A DNA stretch of 64,000 bases from Bizionia argentinensis JUB59 (GTDB taxonomy: Bacteria; Bacteroidota; Bacteroidia; Flavobacteriales; Flavobacteriaceae): contig NZ_AFXZ01000067.1 of NCBI RefSeq assembly GCF_000224335.1, positions 124,001-188,000 of the forward strand. The letters are read 5' to 3'. The notes under the pieces are model-generated. The model saw only the letters and a program-made list of their open reading frames with translations. It made no database searches and had not been told where the DNA came from. Each line of letters opens with the position of its first letter. Position 1 is the first letter of the stretch. Position numbers and translations under genes: made by a program. Shown here piece after piece: positions 37,789-45,661 of the stretch.

Positions 37789-37898
37789 TTTCTTTAATAA
37801 ATAAAGCTTTAACATTCATTTGGAACTCACAGTCTGGATAGCTAATAGAGTTAAAACATGAAAGACTTTCTTATATTTAAGTTTAACTAAAAAATAGA

Positions 37899-37916
37899 TT
37901 CCTGTTTTTACGGGAA
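37899..37916 (+). repeat. TTCCTG hairpin abutting the aldo/keto reductase start
   Basis: TTCCTGT (37899-37905) pairs with ACGGGAA (37910-37916), one wobble pair. It ends right before the ATG at 37917, where it could hinder translation. Confidence 0.45.
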
Positions 37917-37922
37917 ATGAAG

Positions 37923-38960
37923 ATGAAATATACCAACTTATCACAAACCGATATTAAAGTCAGTAAATTATGTTTAGGAACTATGACTTGGGGAAATCAA
38001 AACACCCAAGCCGAAGGTCATGAGCAAATGGACTACGCATTAGACAGCGGTATTAATTTTTTTGATACGGCTGAAATGTATCCCGTTCCTGCCGAAGAAA
38101 AAACTTACGCTGAAACCGAACGTATAATTGGTAATTGGTTCCAGAAAAATGGAAATCGTGATAAGGTTGTTTTAGCTTCTAAAATAGCCGGCCCTGGCGA
38201 TTATACAGCGCATATTAGAACCAATGGCTTCAGTCAGGAAGCTTTGGTGGATGGCGTTAATCAAAGCTTAAAGCGGCTTCAAACGGATTATATTGATTTG
38301 TATCAGTTGCATTGGCCAGAGCGCCAAACCAACACGTTTGGAATTCGAGACTATAAGCATCATTTAGAAGATAAATGGGAAGATAATTTTAACGAAGTTC
38401 TTCACACTTTTCAAGGCCTAATTAAAGACGGTAAAATAAGGCATATTGGCGCTTCTAATGAGAAGGCTTGGGGAACGATGCGTTTTTTGGAAGAATCTAA
38501 AAACCATAATTTGCCACGTATGGTAAGTATTCAAAATGCATATTCTTTGCTAAACCGTGTTTTCGAAGGCGATATGGCGGAAATTGCTATTCGTGAAAAT
38601 ATTGGTTTACTAGCATATTCTCCTATGGCATTTGGTGTTCTTTCTGGAAAATATATAAAAAATGAAGCAGCTGATAACTCGCGATTAAAACTGTTTTCTA
38701 GATTTTCAAGATATAGTAGTGAGAAAGCTTCGGAGGCCACCCGATTGTATCTAAAACTGGCCGAGAAACATGAAATAAGTTTAGCCCAATTATCTTTAGC
38801 TTTTGTAACGCAGCAACCATTTGTTACGAGTACAATAATTGGTGCTACAAACATGCTTCAACTAAAAGAGAATATAAAAAGTATAGATTTAGAATTGAAC
38901 GACTCTTTAATAGAGTCTATTAATGATATTCACAACATTTTACCAAATCCGGCCCCTTAA
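37923..38960 (+). CDS. aldo/keto reductase, Tas-like
   Basis: 345 aa TIM-barrel NADPH-dependent oxidoreductase. Start at MKYTNLSQTDIKVSKL (37923); an ATG two codons earlier (37917) is equally open. Visible are CLGTMTWGNQNT, DTAEMYPV (catalytic Asp/Tyr), the catalytic Lys in VVLASKIAG, YQLHWPERQT with the active-site His and the C-terminal NADP-binding stretch STIIGATNMLQLKENI. The insertion GIRDYKHHLEDKWEDN is typical of Tas. The substrate is not known. Single gene. Confidence 0.9.
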   Translation: MKYTNLSQTDIKVSKLCLGTMTWGNQNTQAEGHEQMDYALDSGINFFDTAEMYPVPAEEKTYAETERIIGNWFQKNGNRDKVVLASKIAGPGDYTAHIRTNGFSQEALVDGVNQSLKRLQTDYIDLYQLHWPERQTNTFGIRDYKHHLEDKWEDNFNEVLHTFQGLIKDGKIRHIGASNEKAWGTMRFLEESKNHNLPRMVSIQNAYSLLNRVFEGDMAEIAIRENIGLLAYSPMAFGVLSGKYIKNEAADNSRLKLFSRFSRYSSEKASEATRLYLKLAEKHEISLAQLSLAFVTQQPFVTSTIIGATNMLQLKENIKSIDLELNDSLIESINDIHNILPNPAP

Positions 38961-39044
38961 TATTAATAAGTAGGAGGAACGCGTTAGGTTGTACCTTTTA
39001 GGAACTGATTTTAACGTAATTTTATTTTAGTGATGACTAGAAAT

Positions 39045-39084
39045 AAAAAAAGCTTGCTAAATTAATAGCAAGGACGCTTTTTTA
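39045..39084. terminator. bidirectional terminator between aldo/keto reductase and rng
   Basis: TTGCTA (39054-39059) with TAGCAA (39066-39071), a GGAC bulge, GC/GC pairs, then an A-run (39045-39051) facing a T-run (39078-39083). Suits both convergent genes. Confidence 0.75.
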
Positions 39085-40635
39085 TTATTTAATTTGATTA
39101 CCATCTTCATCAAAGAAGTGATATTCTAAGTATGTGTAAGCATCTCTTGGTAAAACTTTGACCCATTTTTTATGTTCAAAAAACCATTTTGAACGTATTG
39201 ATGGAATACCTTTTGTTAAAAAGGCTGCTATAAAGGGATGTGTGTTTAAGGTCACCTTCTTATAGTCTTTTTTTAATAATTGCTCAAGATCGTGAGTTAT
39301 TTTCGGAATTATTCCTATTGGTGCTTCAACTTCTGCTTCTGCACCTGTAGTAGTATCAGGATTTTCCTCACGCGTTTTAATGTTCATTTCTGGACGTACG
39401 CGTTGTCTTGTAATCTGTATTAAACCAAATTTACTTGGTGGTAATATTTTGTGTTTCGCTCGGTCATCTTTCATTTCATCACGAAGATGATTGTAAAGCG
39501 TTTTTCTGTTTTCAGCTTTCGTCATATCAATAAAGTCAACTACGATTATCCCGCCCATATCACGTAGACGAAGTTGTCTAGCAATTTCTGTAGCCGATAT
39601 CATATTAACTTCCAATGCCGTGTCTTCTTGATTTTTTGCTTTATTGGAACGATTACCACTGTTAACATCTATCACATGCAGTGCTTCAGTGTGTTCTATA
39701 ACCAGATAAGCGCCTTTGGACATAGAAACAGTTTTTCCAAAAGAGGTTTTAATCTGTCTTTCTACACCAAACTTCTCAAAAATGGGAACATTGGATTGAT
39801 ATAATTTCACTATTGATTCTTTATTTGGTGCAATTTCATGCACATAATCTTTTATTTGAAGATAAAGCGCTTCATCATCTACATGGATATTTGTGAACGT
39901 ATCGTTAAAAATATCTCGTAAAATGGACGAGGCTTTATTCATTTCACCCAGTACTTTACTGGGGTGTTTTGCTTTGTCTAGTTTTTTACTCATTGCGGTC
40001 CAACGACCAATCAAGTTTTGTAAATCTTTATCTAGTTCTGCGACTTTTTTGCCTTCTGCTACTGTACGTATAATTACACCAAAACCTTGGGGAGTAATAC
40101 TCTTTACAAGGCGTTTTAGGCGGTCTTTTTCTTCTTTGTCTTCTATCTTTTGAGAGACAGAAATACGATCTGAAAAAGGCACTAAAACTATATATCTACC
40201 AGCTATGGATAACTCGGAACTAACCCGAGGTCCTTTGGTGGAAATTGGCTCTTTTACTATTTGTACTAATGTAGACTGATTAGATTTGATAACGTCACTA
40301 ATTTTGCCGTTTTTATCAATATCTTTTTCAAATGGGAAATTCTTTAAAGAATAGTCTTTTAGTTTACCTGTGCTTACACTTTTTGTGAATTTTAAAAGGG
40401 AAGGGAGTTTGGGTCCTAAATCATGATAATGTAAAAAGGCATCTTTTTCATACCCTACATTTACAAATGCAGCATTTAAACCCGGAACAGCTTTTCGTAT
40501 TTTGGCGATAAACACATCGCCAACGGAAAAGTTATTACCGCCTTCATCTTTCTGTAATTCAACTAGTCTTCCATCTTTTAATAAGGCAAAATCAACAGTG
40601 TCTGTACCAGACCGAATAATTAATTCTTTATCCAT
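39085..40635 (-). CDS. rng: ribonuclease G
   Basis: 516 aa RNase E/G family endoribonuclease for rRNA and mRNA processing in the cytoplasm. The N-terminal S1 domain spans about residues 36-135, then the 5' sensor/RNase H part, with metal-binding acids in HVIDVNSGNRSN and IIVVDFIDM and the following ITRQRVRPEMN. Where E. coli RNase G/E has the CPxCxGxG zinc link, this protein has EENPDTTTGAEAEVEAP with no cysteine, so the link is missing. Preceded by a 229-bp region with two hairpins; transcribed in the same direction as the small basic protein and hup genes. Confidence 0.94.
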   Translation of the reverse strand: MDKELIIRSGTDTVDFALLKDGRLVELQKDEGGNNFSVGDVFIAKIRKAVPGLNAAFVNVGYEKDAFLHYHDLGPKLPSLLKFTKSVSTGKLKDYSLKNFPFEKDIDKNGKISDVIKSNQSTLVQIVKEPISTKGPRVSSELSIAGRYIVLVPFSDRISVSQKIEDKEEKDRLKRLVKSITPQGFGVIIRTVAEGKKVAELDKDLQNLIGRWTAMSKKLDKAKHPSKVLGEMNKASSILRDIFNDTFTNIHVDDEALYLQIKDYVHEIAPNKESIVKLYQSNVPIFEKFGVERQIKTSFGKTVSMSKGAYLVIEHTEALHVIDVNSGNRSNKAKNQEDTALEVNMISATEIARQLRLRDMGGIIVVDFIDMTKAENRKTLYNHLRDEMKDDRAKHKILPPSKFGLIQITRQRVRPEMNIKTREENPDTTTGAEAEVEAPIGIIPKITHDLEQLLKKDYKKVTLNTHPFIAAFLTKGIPSIRSKWFFEHKKWVKVLPRDAYTYLEYHFFDEDGNQIK

Positions 40636-40689
40636 TATGTTAATTTTTATCTACCATACAAAAGTATGACAGATGGATTAATACTATTT

Positions 40690-40719
40690 TTTCTACTGTT
40701 TAAAACAAAACAGTAGAAA
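40690..40719 (-). promoter_or_regulatory. 12-bp hairpin in the rng leader
   Basis: TTTCTACTGTTT (40690-40701) pairs perfectly with AAACAGTAGAAA (40708-40719), 6-nt loop. On the rng strand it ends about 54 nt before the start and is followed by an A-run, so it is not a terminator. Could be a feedback site for RNase G; inference. Confidence 0.45.
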
Positions 40720-40765
40720 GAATACCCAAACTATAAACAGCTTTAATACTGAACATAGTTAAGGC

Positions 40766-40797
40766 ATCTCACAGGATTTTTTTAAATCCGAAGAGAT
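40766..40797. repeat. degenerate CTGTGAG inverted repeat upstream of rng
   Basis: ATCTC (40766-40770) and GGATTT (40774-40779) pair with AAATCC (40784-40789) and GAGAT (40793-40797), with a 3x3 internal loop. It includes the arm TCTCACAGG shared with the other copies. Confidence 0.45.
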
Positions 40798-40863
40798 ACT
40801 CAAAATAACATATACATGCATTTCGAGTAACTCAATTTCAAAGAACTCTTTGTTTTATAAACC

Positions 40864-40893
40864 AAAAAAGTAGTTAAAATTAACTACTTTTTT
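40864..40893 (-). terminator. terminator of the hup/small basic protein unit
   Basis: AAAAAAGTAGTTAA (40864-40877) and TTAACTACTTTTTT (40880-40893) form a perfect inverted repeat, right after the stop codon of the small basic gene on the minus strand. Confidence 0.75.
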
Positions 40894-40896
40894 AGC

Positions 40897-40989
40897 TTAC
40901 TTCTTCTTCTTGTGACGGTTAGCGCGTCTTCTCTTTTTACGCTTATGCGTTGCTACCTTGTGTCTCTTTCTCTTTTTACCACTTGGCAT
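40897..40989 (-). CDS. 30-aa highly basic protein, probable Bacteroidota ribosomal protein
   Basis: MPSGKKRKRHKVATHKRK then KRRRANRHKKKK: 30 residues of which about two thirds are Lys, Arg or His. It is too short for most ORF callers. The sequence is one I recall as nearly invariant in Bacteroidota, and cryo-EM of a Flavobacterium ribosome reported a small phylum-specific large-subunit protein (bL38); I believe but cannot confirm this is it. It lies 34 bp downstream of hup and just ahead of a terminator. The codon run gives no stop in 30 codons and starts with a family-typical MPSGKKRKRHK. Confidence 0.85.
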   Translation of the reverse strand: MPSGKKRKRHKVATHKRKKRRRANRHKKKK

Positions 40990-41023
40990 AAGTTACTTGT
41001 TTTAAGTTAATAATTTAATGTTT

Positions 41024-41314
41024 TTACTTGATCTCAACGTTCGATTTAACACCTTCTACAAATACTTTTGCAGGTTTAAATGCAGGGATATTGTGAGCAG
41101 GTATTTTAATAGTGGTATTTTTAGAAATATTTCTACCAGTTTTCTCTGCTCTAGCTTTTATTATAAAGCTTCCAAAACCTCTTAAATAAACATTATCACC
41201 ACTCTCTAATGAAGATTTCACTTCTTCCATAAATGTTTCAACAGTTGCCTGTACATCGCCTTTTTCAATTCCTAATTTTTCAGAAATCTTTGCTACTAAA
41301 TCAGCTTTTGTCAT
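41024..41314 (-). CDS. hup: HU-family DNA-binding protein
   Basis: 96 aa, standard HU length. MTKADLVAKISEKLGI at the start, then the helix-helix-beta core with GDNVYLRGFGSF and the DNA-clasping arm EKTGRNISKNTTIKIPAHNIPAFKPAK. Binds and bends DNA as a nucleoid protein. It has a clear promoter and is co-transcribed with the small basic protein gene. Divergent from mutY. Confidence 0.96.
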   Translation of the reverse strand: MTKADLVAKISEKLGIEKGDVQATVETFMEEVKSSLESGDNVYLRGFGSFIIKARAEKTGRNISKNTTIKIPAHNIPAFKPAKVFVEGVKSNVEIK

Positions 41315-41356
41315 GTTAATTATTTTAATGTATTGCTATTAATCTATTAAGGGATG

Positions 41357-41388
41357 CAAATATAGGAATTTATAATTCAATATTTCAA
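41357..41388 (-). promoter_or_regulatory. hup promoter
   Basis: Minus-strand TTG (plus CAA, 41386-41388), 21-bp spacer, TATATTTG (plus CAAATATA, 41357-41364): full consensus, about 42 bp before the ATG. Confidence 0.7.
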
Positions 41389-41422
41389 ACCTAATTCATT
41401 AAAATTTAAGATTATAAACCTG

Positions 41423-41430
41423 TACTTTTG
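41423..41430 (+). promoter_or_regulatory. mutY -7 box
   Basis: TACTTTTG, 19 bp before the mutY ATG at 41450. No clear TTG at the expected distance. Confidence 0.4.
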
Positions 41431-41449
41431 CCGTTAGCCCTTTTAATAA

Positions 41450-42490
41450 ATGCAATTTAATAAATCTTTAATAGCTTGGTATTCAGTAAATAAGCGTGAG
41501 TTGCCATGGCGAAATACCAAGGAGCCATACTACATATGGTTGTCCGAAATTATTTTACAACAAACTCAAGTCAAGCAAGGTTTACCTTATTATGAAGCCT
41601 TTGTGCACCAATATCCTACCGTTTTTGAGCTAGCAAACGCAAAAGAAGAGGCTGTTTTAAAACTTTGGCAAGGTTTAGGTTATTATTCTAGAGCTCGAAA
41701 TTTACATGCCACGGCTAAATATGTTGCGGTTGAATTGGACGGGATTTTCCCTGATAATTATACAGATTTACTCAAATTAAAAGGAGTTGGCGATTATACG
41801 GCGAGTGCCATTGCATCTTTTTGTTTTAATGAGGTTGCTGCCGTTTTGGATGGCAATGTATATCGAGTTTTGTCAAGATATTATGGTATTCATACGCCTA
41901 TAAATAGTACAGAAGGTAAAAAGGTGTTTAAAGCGTTAGCGAATGACGCTATAGATATTGAAAATCCAGCAGAGTATAATCAGGCTATCATGGAGTTTGG
42001 TGCTATACAATGTAAACCTAGCGGTCCCGATTGTCTAATTTGTCCTTTAATTGAAAGCTGTGCGGCATACAGGAAAAATGAAATTAGTATTCTGCCGGTT
42101 AAGATAAAGAATAAAAAACCTAAAAATAAGTATTTTAATTTTTTGGTTTATATATCAGATAGTGACAAAACGGTTATAGAGAAGCGAGTAGGTAAAGGCA
42201 TCTGGCAAAATTTGTATCAGTTTCCTTTAATGGAAACAGAAAAAAGTATTGATGAAACTGAATTTTTAAAACGCCTTAATAGCGTTGAAAGTTTTCAGGA
42301 CGTTACCTTGTTTAATTCGGTTGATATTGTTCATAAATTGTCACATCAACATTTACACACGAAATTTTGGATAATAAAAACGCAAGAGTTGCCTGAAAAG
42401 GGCACTGATATTTCACAAATTGAAGACTATGCGGTGCCCGTTCTAATTAAAAATTTTATTGAAGAATTTAATTTTGAATATGAAATTTAG
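41450..42490 (+). CDS. mutY: A/G-specific adenine DNA glycosylase MutY
   Basis: 346 aa. Removes A mispaired with G or 8-oxoG. The helix-hairpin-helix LKGVGDYTASAIASF with catalytic Asp downstream (VLDGNVYRVLSR), the catalytic Glu in EIILQQTQV, and the [4Fe-4S] loop CKPSGPDCLICPLIESC (C-x6-C-x2-C-x5-C) are present, followed by a NUDIX-like C-terminal domain (NFLVYISDSDK to the end) that reads 8-oxoG. First of a row with ssb, gldE and gldD. Confidence 0.96.
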   Translation: MQFNKSLIAWYSVNKRELPWRNTKEPYYIWLSEIILQQTQVKQGLPYYEAFVHQYPTVFELANAKEEAVLKLWQGLGYYSRARNLHATAKYVAVELDGIFPDNYTDLLKLKGVGDYTASAIASFCFNEVAAVLDGNVYRVLSRYYGIHTPINSTEGKKVFKALANDAIDIENPAEYNQAIMEFGAIQCKPSGPDCLICPLIESCAAYRKNEISILPVKIKNKKPKNKYFNFLVYISDSDKTVIEKRVGKGIWQNLYQFPLMETEKSIDETEFLKRLNSVESFQDVTLFNSVDIVHKLSHQHLHTKFWIIKTQELPEKGTDISQIEDYAVPVLIKNFIEEFNFEYEI

Positions 42491-42538
42491 CAAGCTCATA
42501 TTTTTTTACTAAATTTAAGTTTATGAATAGCAAAAGCG

Positions 42539-42546
42539 TAATTTTG
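42539..42546 (+). promoter_or_regulatory. ssb -7 box
   Basis: TAATTTTG, 18 bp before the ssb ATG at 42565. Confidence 0.35.
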
Positions 42547-42564
42547 CCAAACAAATAAATTATC

Positions 42565-43038
42565 ATGTCAGGAACATTAAATAAAGTAATGCTAATTGGG
42601 CATTTGGGAGATGAGGTTAAGATGCACTACTTTGAAGGTGGTGGCTGTATTGGCCGTTTTCCTTTGGCTACCAACGAAACATATACAAGTAAGCAAACTA
42701 ATGAGCGTGTTACTAACACGGAATGGCATAATATTGTGGTTAGAAATAAAGCTGCTGAAATTTGCGAACAATATTTAAGTAAAGGTGATAAAGTATATAT
42801 AGAAGGCCGTATAAAAACTAGAAAATGGCAAGATGAGGGTGGAAATGATAGATATTCAACCGAAATTCAGTGTACAGATTTTACGTTTTTAACTACTAAA
42901 GGCGAAAGTGGTAACACACAAGCCAACCAGCCACAAGAGCAAAAACAGCAACAACCAACACAAAGTACGCAACCGCGTCAAGAGCCTATTACACCCAAAC
43001 CGGAAGTGGATATGCCAAAAGACGATTTACCATTTTAA
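42565..43038 (+). CDS. ssb: single-stranded DNA-binding protein
   Basis: 157 aa. OB fold over residues 1-112 (LNKVMLIGHLGDEVKM, TEWHNIVVRNKAAEICEQYL, VYIEGRIKTRKWQDEGGNDRY), then a Gln/Pro-rich linker (about 115-150) and the acidic tip DMPKDDLPF that recruits repair and replication partners. Normal SSB layout. 22 bp ahead of gldE, with which it probably shares a transcript. Confidence 0.96.
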   Translation: MSGTLNKVMLIGHLGDEVKMHYFEGGGCIGRFPLATNETYTSKQTNERVTNTEWHNIVVRNKAAEICEQYLSKGDKVYIEGRIKTRKWQDEGGNDRYSTEIQCTDFTFLTTKGESGNTQANQPQEQKQQQPTQSTQPRQEPITPKPEVDMPKDDLPF

Positions 43039-43060
43039 ACGCTTTTAATACAAACGATCA

Positions 43061-44365
43061 TTGGACATAGAACCTCCCAGTTTTTTATCATTAATTATTT
43101 CAGTCGATTATTCCCTACTATTTGGAACAGTCTTATTATTTGTTTTGCTTCTTTGTTCGGCATTAGTTTCAGGAGCTGAAGTCGCCCTATTTTCATTAAC
43201 TAGATCGGATATTGAAGATGAAACGGAACCAAATACTACAGCGCTTAATATTATTATCAAATTACTAGAGCGACCTAAAAAATTGCTAGCAACTATTCTA
43301 GTGGCTAATAATTTCATTAATATCGGTATCGTTATTCTCTTTGCTTTTTTAGGGGAAACTCTATTTCAGGGTATAGCTTCACCAATTTTAAAGTTTCTAT
43401 TAAAAGTTGTTGTTGTAACCTTTTTAATACTACTTTTTGGAGAAATTTTACCTAAAATTTATGCCAGTAGAAACCGGATGAAGTTTTCTGTATTAATGGC
43501 ATATCCTTTACGGGTTTTAGATATTGTTTTTTCACCATTAAGCTTGCCAATGCGCAGCATAACTTTAGGAATTCATCATAAGTTAGGGAAACAAAAATCT
43601 AATTTAAGTGTCGATCAATTATCTCAAGCATTAGAACTTACCAGCGAAGCCGATACCACGCAAGAAGAGCAGAAAATATTAAAAGGTATCGTTTCTTTTG
43701 GAAATACGGATACCAAACAAGTTATGCGCCCGCGGATAGATATTTTTGCTTTAAACATTAATTTAAAGTATTTGGAGATTATTCCAGAAATTGTGGATAA
43801 CGGCTATTCTAGAATTCCCGTTTATGAAGAAAACATCGATAAAATAAAAGGAATTCTATATGTAAAAGATCTGTTGCCTTATATAGATAGAAAGCAATTT
43901 GATTGGACAACCTTATTACGTGAGCCATTTTTTGTTCCAGAGAATAAAAAACTGGATGATTTAATGGTGGAATTTCAAGAAAAGAAAGTCCATTTAGCGG
44001 TTGTTGTAGATGAATATGGCGGAACTTCCGGACTGATTTCTTTAGAAGATATTATTGAAGAAATTGTAGGTGATATTAGCGATGAGTTTGATGATGAAGA
44101 TTTGATTTATTCCAAATTAGACAATAATAACTATGTTTTTGAAGGGAAAACAGCTTTAAAGGATTTTTATAAAATCATTAAATTAGAAGATGATAGTTTA
44201 TTTGAATCAGGGAAAGGTGATGCTGAAACTTTAGCAGGATTTATTCTAGAGTTTTCTAAAAGCTTTCCGAAGAAAGGCGCTAAAATATTTTTTGATAATT
44301 ACGTTTTTATAATTGAAGCCTTGGATAATAAACGGATTACACGTGTAAAGGTGACAATACCTTAA
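43061..44365 (+). CDS. gldE: gliding-motility protein GldE (CBS/CorC-type), TTG start
   Basis: 434 aa. N-terminal DUF21 membrane part with three to four helices (about residues 15-35, 78-100, 105-125), then two CBS domains (about 205-330) with VMRPRIDIFALN and GTSGLISLEDIIEEIVGDI, and a C-terminal CorC_HlyC domain. The initiation codon is TTG (43061): the sequence that follows, DIEPPSFLSLI, matches the usual GldE N-terminus, and no ATG is available nearby. GldE is associated with gliding motility in Flavobacterium, where it shares an operon with gldD, as here. Confidence 0.9.
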   Translation: MDIEPPSFLSLIISVDYSLLFGTVLLFVLLLCSALVSGAEVALFSLTRSDIEDETEPNTTALNIIIKLLERPKKLLATILVANNFINIGIVILFAFLGETLFQGIASPILKFLLKVVVVTFLILLFGEILPKIYASRNRMKFSVLMAYPLRVLDIVFSPLSLPMRSITLGIHHKLGKQKSNLSVDQLSQALELTSEADTTQEEQKILKGIVSFGNTDTKQVMRPRIDIFALNINLKYLEIIPEIVDNGYSRIPVYEENIDKIKGILYVKDLLPYIDRKQFDWTTLLREPFFVPENKKLDDLMVEFQEKKVHLAVVVDEYGGTSGLISLEDIIEEIVGDISDEFDDEDLIYSKLDNNNYVFEGKTALKDFYKIIKLEDDSLFESGKGDAETLAGFILEFSKSFPKKGAKIFFDNYVFIIEALDNKRITRVKVTIP

Positions 44366-44414
44366 AATAGGTCGTAAAAAAACAGTTATATTATCTTTTA
44401 TTAAATCGAATTGC

Positions 44415-44999
44415 ATGAAATTTAAAAGCTTATCAATTATATTCCTAACCTTATTATTGACTGCCTGTGGCAACGACACTATGCCAAAACCTGCAGCACA
44501 TTTACGGTTAGAATACCCAAAGGCGGAGTATAAAAAAATGGAAGCAGGTTTTCCGTTTACGTTTGAAAAAAATGAGTTAGCTACTCAATTTAAAGCCCGA
44601 TCTATATCTAATGATTCGGGAAGTTATGGTATTGATATCAAGTATCCATCTTTAAAGGGAACCATATATTTAACATACAAGCCCATAAATAATAGTAAAG
44701 AACGTTTAACAACTTTGCTAAGAGATGCTCAAGGTTTTACTCAAGAACACACTGTTAAAGCAGATGCGATTGTAGAACAACTTTATGCTAACAAAGATCG
44801 AAGCGTTTATGGTATGTTTTATGAAGTAGGTGGGAATGCCGCTTCACAATCCCAGTTTTATGTGACCGATAGCATTAATCATTTTTTAACAGGTTCGCTT
44901 TACTTTTACGCAAAACCTAATTTCGACTCTATTCTGCCTGCTGCTAAATATTTACAAAAGGATATCCAGCAAATTATGGAAACGATTACTTGGAAATAA
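44415..44999 (+). CDS. gldD: gliding-motility lipoprotein GldD
   Basis: 194 aa. Signal peptide and lipobox (LLTACGND), then the conserved GldD body MPKPAAHLRLEYPKAEY, GSYGIDIKYPSLKGTIYLTY, RSVYGMFYEVGGNAAS and FYFYAKPNFDSILPAAKYL. The protein is needed for gliding in F. johnsoniae; its biochemical role is unknown. 49 bp after gldE and followed at once by a terminator, so it ends the unit. Confidence 0.93.
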   Translation: MKFKSLSIIFLTLLLTACGNDTMPKPAAHLRLEYPKAEYKKMEAGFPFTFEKNELATQFKARSISNDSGSYGIDIKYPSLKGTIYLTYKPINNSKERLTTLLRDAQGFTQEHTVKADAIVEQLYANKDRSVYGMFYEVGGNAASQSQFYVTDSINHFLTGSLYFYAKPNFDSILPAAKYLQKDIQQIMETITWK

Positions 45000-45000
45000 A

Positions 45001-45030
45001 GAAAGCCACTCAATAGAGTGGCTTTCTTGT
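45001..45030. terminator. bidirectional terminator after gldD
   Basis: GAAAGCCACTC (45001-45011), AATA, GAGTGGCTTTC (45016-45026), then TTGTTTT; an A-run precedes it for the opposite strand. Perfect 11-bp stem. Confidence 0.88.
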
Positions 45031-45051
45031 TTTACAATATAATGTGTTTGA

Positions 45052-45570
45052 TTAGGCTTTGGCCTTATTTTTATCCGCGCAACAAGCCATTTTACAGTCT
45101 TCAGCGCATTCTGTTTTTTCCGCTTCTGTTTTATCAGCACAACAAGCTTTTTTACAATCTTTATCGCAAGTTTTCATATCGGCATCAAAACTATCAACCG
45201 TTTTCATGTCTTTTACAGAATAGATTTCTCCAGATTTTTTAACAGCTTCTTCTAAAGATGTTGCGTTTACTTTGGCTTCATCATATTCTACCATAGCTAA
45301 ACGGGTATCAAAATCAACTTTAGCCGATTTTACACCATCCATTCTTGCCATTTTCTTTTCAATTGTTTTAGCACATCCCATAGCACATGTCATACCTTCA
45401 ATGGTAAATTCTGCTTTAGCATAAGTCGCATTTGGATCTAATTCTGCTTTAGTAACTTCTGGAGTCGGTGTTGTTTCAACGTTTACTACCTCCGGTGTTG
45501 TTTCATTTTTACAACTTGCAAATACTAAAATTAATACAACAAGCGTCATTATGTTTTTTAAGCTCTTCAT
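45052..45570 (-). CDS. lipoprotein with HMA-like domain and Cys-rich tail
   Basis: 172 aa. Lipobox VFASC (C20), a Pro/Thr/Val-rich linker, then an HMA fold (about 52-115) whose metal loop reads GMTCAMGC: the cysteines C62 and C66 are separated by three residues, one more than the classic CxxC. The tail (131-172) holds two copies of C-x3-C-x3-CC (C135, C139, C143, C144 and C155, C159, C163, C164), spaced 20 residues apart. It is probably an envelope protein that binds or buffers copper or another soft metal. Stand-alone gene between two terminators. Confidence 0.85.
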   Translation of the reverse strand: MKSLKNIMTLVVLILVFASCKNETTPEVVNVETTPTPEVTKAELDPNATYAKAEFTIEGMTCAMGCAKTIEKKMARMDGVKSAKVDFDTRLAMVEYDEAKVNATSLEEAVKKSGEIYSVKDMKTVDSFDADMKTCDKDCKKACCADKTEAEKTECAEDCKMACCADKNKAKA

Positions 45571-45661
45571 TTTAAATCGTTTATTAAGTTCTTTACAAAT
45601 TTACTAAATATTGCCATTTATTGCATTTAAAACTCCAATTTTGTGCCTTTAACTATTTTAC

